Below, one piece after another: positions 6,276 to 10,621 of a stretch of 10,621 nt of DNA. Source of the DNA: Candidatus Nomurabacteria bacterium (GTDB lineage Bacteria > Patescibacteriota > Minisyncoccia > Phycocordibacterales > UBA9973). The number at the start of each line of letters is the position of its first letter. Within the stretch, counting starts at the first letter, position 1. The DNA is taken from the NCBI GenBank assembly GCA_023267245.1, contig JAHFNP010000018.1:1-10621 (forward strand), in the 5' to 3' direction. Below the pieces are notes generated by a model. The model did not search any database. It was not told where the DNA came from and saw only the letters and a list, made by a program, of their open reading frames with translations. Position numbers and translations under genes: made by a program.

Positions 6276-7062
6276 ACAATTTCAATACCCTAGAAGAAAC
6301 AGAAGAATTTTGATTTTCTCGTTTTTCTTGATCCTCGTTTTGATTTTAATAATATTCAGAAAGCCGATCATGAATTTTGTCGGTAATTCGTTCCAAAATC
6401 TGGGTCATGCGATCTGGCCGAATTCAAATAAGGCCGCAGATAATTTAGGTGATACCAGTTATATATTTAAAACGAGGGGAGGGTTAAATGCTGAAAATCA
6501 AGATTTAAAAAATCAGTTATTGGAACTTACAATGAAACAGACAGACTACGCTCTTTTAGCTGACGAGAATGCTAAATTAAAAGAAATATTTTTTAGAAAA
6601 GAAAATCGAAATCTGACTCTTGCGACAATATGGGCAAAGCCGAGCCAATCGCCGTATGATACTTTGATTATAGATTTGGGTTCTCTGCAGGGGATAAAGC
6701 CGGCTCAAAAAGTTTTTGCGCAGGGTAATATCCTAATCGGCCAAGTTTTTGAAGTTTATGATAATACATCGAAAGTGAAATTGTATTCGTCGCCCGGGGA
6801 AAAGACGGATGCGATGATCGTCGGCAAAGACATATATGTCCAGGCTACTGGCCGCGGGGGGCAGAATTTTGAAATAACTTTGCCTCAGGATTTTGAAATA
6901 AATATTGGCGATGAAGTTGTCGTCCCGAGCATGAATTCGCAGGTTTTGGGGTTGGTTGTGGAGGTGATTTCCGATCCGCGCGATCCTCTTAAAAAGGTGC
7001 TTCTGCGAAGCCCGATCAATATTCAGGAGCTTAAGTTTGTAGAAGTGGAACAACAAAAGTAG
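6256..7062 (+). CDS. mreC: Rod shape-determining protein MreC
   Basis: MreC links the MreB filament to the periplasmic or outer-side wall synthesis machinery. The 268-residue product has a basic cytoplasmic N-terminus (MNYPRNKQFQYPRRNRR), one membrane segment (about 19-35, ILIFSFFLILVLILIIF), a coiled coil (about 76-112) and the MreC beta-barrel domain (about 120-265), including WAKPSQSPYDTLIIDLG, GNILIGQVFEV and the late GDEVVVPSMNSQVLGLVVEV. It starts inside the end of mreB. Its last codons and TAG stop lie within the left arm of a long inverted repeat (7052-7151). No mreD follows. Confidence 0.95.
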   Translation: MNYPRNKQFQYPRRNRRILIFSFFLILVLILIIFRKPIMNFVGNSFQNLGHAIWPNSNKAADNLGDTSYIFKTRGGLNAENQDLKNQLLELTMKQTDYALLADENAKLKEIFFRKENRNLTLATIWAKPSQSPYDTLIIDLGSLQGIKPAQKVFAQGNILIGQVFEVYDNTSKVKLYSSPGEKTDAMIVGKDIYVQATGRGGQNFEITLPQDFEINIGDEVVVPSMNSQVLGLVVEVISDPRDPLKKVLLRSPINIQELKFVEVEQQK

Positions 7063-7151
7063 TTTCTATAATGCACACATAAAATTCTGCTGAATTTTTG
7101 CTCTGCTCGGCCCGTCGGCCTGCGCAAGGCATTCTAGAAACTACTTTTGTT
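7052..7151. repeat. 100-bp imperfect palindrome spanning the mreC stop and the gap before tgt
   Basis: The outer 17 bases are perfect: AACAAAAGTAGTTTCTA at 7052-7068 is the reverse complement of 7135-7151. After one mismatch (7069/7134) pairing resumes for five more bases (AATGC 7070-7074 with GCATT 7129-7133), giving 23-base arms. The 54-base interior holds another hairpin, AAAATTC-TGCT-GAATTTT (7081-7098), and a GC-rich block with GGCC-CGTC-GGCC (near 7109-7120). The whole can fold as a branched structure. It may be a miniature mobile element with terminal inverted repeats or a strong terminator/attenuator between mreC and tgt. A TATAAT at 7067-7072 without a clear -35 box might also serve tgt. 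Confidence 0.7.
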
Positions 7152-7157
7152 TATCAT

Positions 7158-8399
7158 ATGAAAAATTTTGATTTTAAAATATTAAAAAAATTAGAAAACA
7201 GCTTGGGTAGAGCGGGGACTTTAGAGACTCCGCATGGCGTGATCGAGACGCCGGCTTTTGTCGCCGTAGGGACTAAAGCCACAATTAAATCCTTGAATCC
7301 TGATCAAGTTAAAGATATCGGTACGCAAGTCGTGCTCGGCAACACTTATCATCTGTATTTGCAGCCGGGCGACGAGATCGTGGCCAAGGCCGGCGGCATC
7401 GGCAAGTTTATGAATTGGTCCGGTCCGACGATGACTGACTCCGGCGGGTTTCAAGTTTTCTCTTTGGGCGTGGCTTACGGCAAAGATATTTCCAAAGTTA
7501 TAAAAATTACTGATCCATCGTTGATGATTCCTGAACGTTTTGATGATAGTGATGCACCACGTTTGGCAAAGGTAGGACAGGACGGGGTATCTTTTAAATC
7601 TCACCTCGATGGCACGATTCACTACATTACTCCAGAAAAATCAATTGAAATTCAACACAATCTGGGCGCGGATATTATTTTTGCTTTCGATGAATGTACC
7701 AGTCCGGCGGAGGACTTGAAATATCAAGAAGAAGCTCTCAATCGAACTCATGCTTGGGCAAAGAGATGCTTGGAGAGACATGTTAAGTTAAATAGCGAAG
7801 TTAATTCCAATTTCGCTCCGGCTTTGTTTGGCATTGTGCAAGGTGGCAGGGAAGAGAGTTTGAGAAAAAAATCGGCAAAAATAATTTCTGAAATGTCTGT
7901 GGATGGAAAAAGTTTTGATGGCTTTGGTATCGGCGGATCTTTTGCTAAGGAAGATATGTCGACGGCGGTGAAATGGGTTAATGAAATATTGCCGGAAGAA
8001 AAACCTCGGCACTTGCTCGGCATCGGCGAGCCGGAAGATCTTTTTATGGGCATAGAAAACGGCGTAGATCTTTTCGATTGTGTCCTGCCGACTCGTTTAG
8101 GCCGCAACGGGACTATATATACTAAGTCGGGCAAAATTCATATTGAAAATACAAAATATAGAGAAGACTTTTCTCCAATCGAAGATGATTGCGAGTGTTA
8201 TACATGCAAAAGCTACACTCGCGCTTATATCGCGCACCTTTTTCACGGCAAAGAAATGCTCGCCGGGACTTTAGCCTCGACTCATAACCTTTATTTTATT
8301 GTGAACTTGGTCAAAAAAATCCGCCGATCGATTCTTGATGGTAATTTTCATGAGTTTAAGGTAGAGTTTCTAGAGAAATATTTAAAATCAAATAACTAA
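7158..8399 (+). CDS. tgt: Queuine/preQ1 tRNA-guanine(34) transglycosylase
   Basis: TGT swaps guanine-34 for preQ1 in tRNAs with GUN anticodons, the step that commits them to queuosine. The product is 413 residues from ATG 7158 (family usually 370-385). Visible are GNTYHLYLQPG, MTDSGGFQVFSL with the general base Asp94, FDECTSP (177-183), GIVQGG (225-230), GIGEPEDLFMGI, and the nucleophile Asp307 in LFDCVLPTRLGRNG. The zinc site is Cys345-x-Cys347-x2-Cys350 with His376. About 33 extra residues (roughly 105-137) lie between FSLG and the QDGVSFKSHLDG segment, explaining the length. A start at 7098 is possible by frame but would code through the inverted repeat, so it is not used. DUF1653 follows after 13 bases. 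Confidence 0.95.
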   Translation: MKNFDFKILKKLENSLGRAGTLETPHGVIETPAFVAVGTKATIKSLNPDQVKDIGTQVVLGNTYHLYLQPGDEIVAKAGGIGKFMNWSGPTMTDSGGFQVFSLGVAYGKDISKVIKITDPSLMIPERFDDSDAPRLAKVGQDGVSFKSHLDGTIHYITPEKSIEIQHNLGADIIFAFDECTSPAEDLKYQEEALNRTHAWAKRCLERHVKLNSEVNSNFAPALFGIVQGGREESLRKKSAKIISEMSVDGKSFDGFGIGGSFAKEDMSTAVKWVNEILPEEKPRHLLGIGEPEDLFMGIENGVDLFDCVLPTRLGRNGTIYTKSGKIHIENTKYREDFSPIEDDCECYTCKSYTRAYIAHLFHGKEMLAGTLASTHNLYFIVNLVKKIRRSILDGNFHEFKVEFLEKYLKSNN

Positions 8400-8412
8400 A
8401 AAACAAATCGTC

Positions 8413-8733
8413 ATGAAAACGCCAGAAAAAGGATTTTATTATCATTATAAACATGATCCAGCTAAAGGATTTAGAGATTACGCTTACGAATTTTTGAACC
8501 CTGGTCTTCATACTGAAATAGAGGACTTAGAAAAATCAGCGATGGTCGCTTACCGGCCTTTATATGAAGATGCCAAAGTTTATAAATTGGGGAAATTTTG
8601 GGATTTCCGACCTCTGTCGATGTTTATGGAGAATGTGGTAAAAAACGAGAAAACTATTCCTCGTTTTCAAAAAATAACTGATCCGGAAGTTATTTCAAAA
8701 TTGGAAAAAATCCGAGATGATATGTATAACTAA
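8413..8733 (+). CDS. DUF1653 domain protein
   Basis: The 106-residue protein matches the DUF1653 pattern: an opening G-x-YYHYKHDP, a middle EKSAMVAYRPLYED in which YRPLY is the family hallmark, then FWDFRPLSMFMENV and IPRFQKI. Proteins of this family are small, cytoplasmic and of unproven function, often standing alone or as domains near metabolic enzymes. This copy carries an additional loop (YAYEFLNPGLHTEIEDLEKS) between the first two motifs. It begins 13 bases after tgt and is probably read from the same transcript. No Shine-Dalgarno site is visible. The family call is from motif memory and fairly sure; the role is unknown. Confidence 0.8.
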   Translation: MKTPEKGFYYHYKHDPAKGFRDYAYEFLNPGLHTEIEDLEKSAMVAYRPLYEDAKVYKLGKFWDFRPLSMFMENVVKNEKTIPRFQKITDPEVISKLEKIRDDMYN

Positions 8734-8777
8734 ATTAAAGACCACTATTCATTTCTGATTAGTGTTTAAATGATACT

Positions 8778-8786
8778 TGCTATAAT
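8778..8786 (+). promoter_or_regulatory. Extended -10 promoter for the Nudix gene
   Basis: TGCTATAAT is a perfect extended -10 (TGN plus TATAAT). Only a weak -35 candidate (TTAGTG, 8759-8764, spacer 16) is present, as is common for this class. Transcription should start near 8793, about 13 bases before ATG 8806, which argues against the upstream in-frame ATG at 8770. Confidence 0.55.
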
Positions 8787-8805
8787 GTTACAATATAGCT
8801 ACAGT

Positions 8806-9210
8806 ATGAAAACTCAATTTACGATTGGTGTATTTGGAATAGTATTAGACGAACAAAAAAGGGTTTTACTCTGCCATAGAAGAGACCATGATTTATGGAA
8901 TTTGCCGGGTGGCGGTATAGAAAATGGAGAATCGCCTTGGATTGGCTTGAAAAGAGAAGTTAAAGAAGAAACAGGTCTTGAAGTTGATATCATTAATTTG
9001 GTGGGGGTGTATAGCAAGTCGGACAAAAATGAAATTGTATTTTCATTTTTCTGTAAAGTTATAGGCGGTAAAATCACACTTAACAATGAAGCTGATAAAA
9101 TTGAATATTTTGAATTTGATAAACTCCCGTCTAATATCTTTAAAAATCATATTGAAAGAATTAGAGATGTAATTTCAAGTCCAGGAAAGACTATTTATAA
9201 ATCGCAATAG
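8806..9210 (+). CDS. Nudix hydrolase
   Basis: Nudix enzymes cleave nucleoside diphosphates linked to another group, often to clean up damaged or surplus nucleotides. The 134-residue protein has an intact Nudix box from Gly36 to Leu58 (GX5EX7REUXEEXGU): Gly36, Glu42, Arg50, Glu51, Glu54, Glu55 and Gly57 are all present, so it should be active with Mg or Mn. It begins with strand FTIGVFGIVLDEQKRVLLCHRR, typical of MutT-like and general Nudix proteins, and ends with the usual FFCKVIGG and EYFEFDKLP segments. The substrate cannot be told. ATG 8806 is chosen because an upstream ATG (8770) would include the promoter. It is more AT-rich than its neighbours. uvrB starts 4 bases after its stop, so the two are likely co-transcribed. 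Confidence 0.92.
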   Translation: MKTQFTIGVFGIVLDEQKRVLLCHRRDHDLWNLPGGGIENGESPWIGLKREVKEETGLEVDIINLVGVYSKSDKNEIVFSFFCKVIGGKITLNNEADKIEYFEFDKLPSNIFKNHIERIRDVISSPGKTIYKSQ

Positions 9211-9214
9211 AAAA

Positions 9215-10621
9215 ATGTCTAAATTTAAACTCAAAACAGAATATGAGCCGGCGGGGGATCAGCCTAAGGCGATCAAGGAACTCTTGGAAGGGTTAAAGAA
9301 GGGTATGCGAAAGCAAACGCTTTTAGGCGTCACCGGCTCGGGCAAGACTTTCACCATGGCGAATGTGATCGAGAAAATAAATAAGCCGACACTCGTCATT
9401 GCGCACAATAAAACCTTGGCCGCTCAGCTTGCTCAAGAATACAAAACTTTTTTCCCCGACAACGCGGTGCATTATTTTGTTTCTTATTATGATTACTATC
9501 AGCCCGAGGCGTACATGCCGACGACGGATACATATATAGAGAAAGACGCGCAGATCAATAAAGAGATCGATCGCCTGCGCCACGCTTCCACTCAGGCGCT
9601 TTTAACGCGTAAGGATGTCATCATCGTGGCTTCCGTGTCTTGCATATATGGCCTCGGATCTCCGGAAGAATACAAGGAAGAGAATTTCAGCATAAAAATC
9701 GGGGATAAGATTTCTCGTACAAGTTTGATGGAGAAATTGATCAAGATGCATTATGAAAGGACTAATGCTGATCTGAACTCGGGCCAGTTTAGAGCGCTTG
9801 GAAATAAAGTCGAAGTTATGCCGATTTCAGAAACTTTTTCTCACAGTATTTCGCTTGTTGGCGATGTGGTTGAGCAAATTTTGACTATCGATCCAGTATC
9901 GTCGAAAATAATTAGAAGCGAAGAAGAAGTTTTTCTTTTCCCTGCTAAGCACTTTGTGACTTCAAAAGACAAGCTTAAGCGGGCTATAAAATTGATAAAA
10001 AACGAGCTTGACGGACAATTGAAGAAATTTAAAAAAGAAGGCAAATTGCTTGAAGCGGATCGGATTAAAAGGCGGACGACTTATGACCTTGCGATGCTGA
10101 AAGAAGTCGGATATTGTTCCGGTATAGAAAATTACTCGAGGCATATTTCCGGACGAAATGAAGGCGATCAGCCGGATACTCTGATCTCATACTTCGGCGA
10201 TGATTTTTTGACTGTTATCGACGAGTCGCATGTAACCGTCCCGCAGATCGGCGGGATGTACGCCGGCGATCAGTCTCGCAAGAACACTCTGATTGAGCAC
10301 GGTTTCCGCCTGCCTTCGGCGAAAGACAATCGCCCTCTTCGATTTGAAGAATTTGATAAAAAGATCGGCCAGGTTATATATACTTCGGCGACGCCGAGCG
10401 ATTATGAAAGAAAGGAAAGCAGTCAGATCGTCGAACAGATAATCCGTCCAACCGGGTTAGTTGATCCGGAAATTGAAATCAGGCCTGTCACTGCTATTTT
10501 GCCTCGCGAAATTTCTTCGCGCTTCACCCTTCCCGGAGTACCGGGTGGGACCCACATGACGAAGAAATTTCGCGAGGCTCCACAGTATCCCGGACAAGTA
10601 CAGGATCTAATTTCAGAAGCT
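9215..10621 (+). CDS. uvrB: UvrABC excision repair helicase subunit UvrB (5' part), with an in-frame insertion
   Basis: UvrB receives damaged DNA from UvrA, verifies the lesion and recruits UvrC. The first 469 codons are present; about 200 should follow beyond the edge. Seen in order: YEPAGDQPKAI (10-20), Walker A GVTGSGKT (38-45), HNKTLAAQLAQE, the lesion-probing beta-hairpin segment beginning YYDYYQPEAY (91-100), SVSCIYGLGSPEEY, domain-2 sequence, ENYSRH, the DESH box (336-339) followed by VTVPQIGGMYAGDQSRK, and YTSATPSDYE (389-398). After EIRPVT (421-426) the protein should run directly into GQVQDLISE, as in other UvrB proteins (RPxxGQIDDL). Instead about 33 foreign residues (427-459) intervene, encoded by a palindromic element. 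The frame stays open through it. The ATG lies 4 bases after the Nudix stop, with no Shine-Dalgarno site. Confidence 0.95.
   Translation, partial: MSKFKLKTEYEPAGDQPKAIKELLEGLKKGMRKQTLLGVTGSGKTFTMANVIEKINKPTLVIAHNKTLAAQLAQEYKTFFPDNAVHYFVSYYDYYQPEAYMPTTDTYIEKDAQINKEIDRLRHASTQALLTRKDVIIVASVSCIYGLGSPEEYKEENFSIKIGDKISRTSLMEKLIKMHYERTNADLNSGQFRALGNKVEVMPISETFSHSISLVGDVVEQILTIDPVSSKIIRSEEEVFLFPAKHFVTSKDKLKRAIKLIKNELDGQLKKFKKEGKLLEADRIKRRTTYDLAMLKEVGYCSGIENYSRHISGRNEGDQPDTLISYFGDDFLTVIDESHVTVPQIGGMYAGDQSRKNTLIEHGFRLPSAKDNRPLRFEEFDKKIGQVIYTSATPSDYERKESSQIVEQIIRPTGLVDPEIEIRPVTAILPREISSRFTLPGVPGGTHMTKKFREAPQYPGQVQDLISEA
10493..10591 (+). mobile_element. Palindromic element inserted in frame within uvrB (about 99 bp, Rickettsia-palindrome-like)
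   Basis: GCCTCGCGAAATTTCTTCG at 10501-10519 is a perfect reverse complement of 10560-10578 (19 bases, no mismatch). The 40-base loop holds a second hairpin, CCCGG-AGTA-CCGGG (10532-10545), with CCC/GGG pairing outside it. The encoded residues (roughly AILPREISSRF...KKFREAPQYP, residues 427-459) have no counterpart in UvrB. Removing 33 codons restores the family spacing RPVT-GQVQDL. The ends are placed by protein alignment from memory and may be off by a few bases; no clear target duplication is seen. The pattern of a mobile palindrome kept in frame in a conserved gene matches the known Rickettsia palindromic elements, but family membership here is not shown. Confidence 0.7.

Noticed and set aside
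7098..7157. N-terminal extension of tgt from an ATG at 7098
   Set aside because: The extra residues (MLCSARRPAQ...) are coded by the right half of the inverted repeat and match no TGT; the ATG at 7158 begins just before the conserved domain.
8734..8766. Possible terminator hairpin (CACTA...TAGTG) after the DUF1653 gene
   Set aside because: The stem is only about five bases with a long loop and no T run follows.
8770..8805. Upstream ATG of the Nudix gene
   Set aside because: It lies before the predicted transcription start and would contain the TGCTATAAT promoter element; the Nudix fold starts naturally at 8806.

Overview
The window looks like a piece of a bacterial chromosome from a small-genome, fast-evolving lineage, most likely Candidate Phyla Radiation / Patescibacteria (Parcubacteria-like). 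This is inferred from gene character: divergent short S2 and EF-Ts, a prolyl-tRNA synthetase without its editing insertion, a tRNA-guanine transglycosylase with an extra segment, tight gene spacing, and almost no Shine-Dalgarno sequences. No marker here fixes the phylum. The genetic code is standard: the eleven complete genes end in TAA (nine) or TAG (two), none in TGA, and no reading frame needs a recoded stop.

Left part (1-1606, all minus strand) is an accessory module: cas1, a translationally overlapping cas2-like gene that lacks the usual catalytic aspartate, then the start of an unrecognised gene that runs off the window. No CRISPR repeats or effector gene lie inside the window; they could lie beyond position 1. 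The module sits directly 3' of a tRNA-Thr(TGT) gene (1787-1859, minus), a classic position for an inserted island.

Middle part (1974-3883, minus) is the translation operon rpsB-tsf followed by a small membrane protein gene of unknown function. A divergent promoter region (3884-3968) separates it from the plus-strand half. Both predicted transcription starts fall only a few bases before the ATG, so both mRNAs would be nearly leaderless.

Right part (3969-10621, plus) carries proS, mreB-mreC (cell shape scaffold and its membrane partner, overlapping by 20 bases, with no mreD following), tgt (queuosine pathway), a DUF1653 gene, a Nudix hydrolase with its own extended -10 promoter, and the first 469 codons of uvrB (nucleotide excision repair).

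Two palindromic elements of about 100 bases stand out. One spans the mreC stop codon and the gap before tgt, with imperfect 23-base arms. The other, with perfect 19-base arms, lies inside uvrB and adds about 33 residues in frame at a place where UvrB normally has none. This resembles the in-frame palindromic elements known from Rickettsia and is the most unusual signal in the window.
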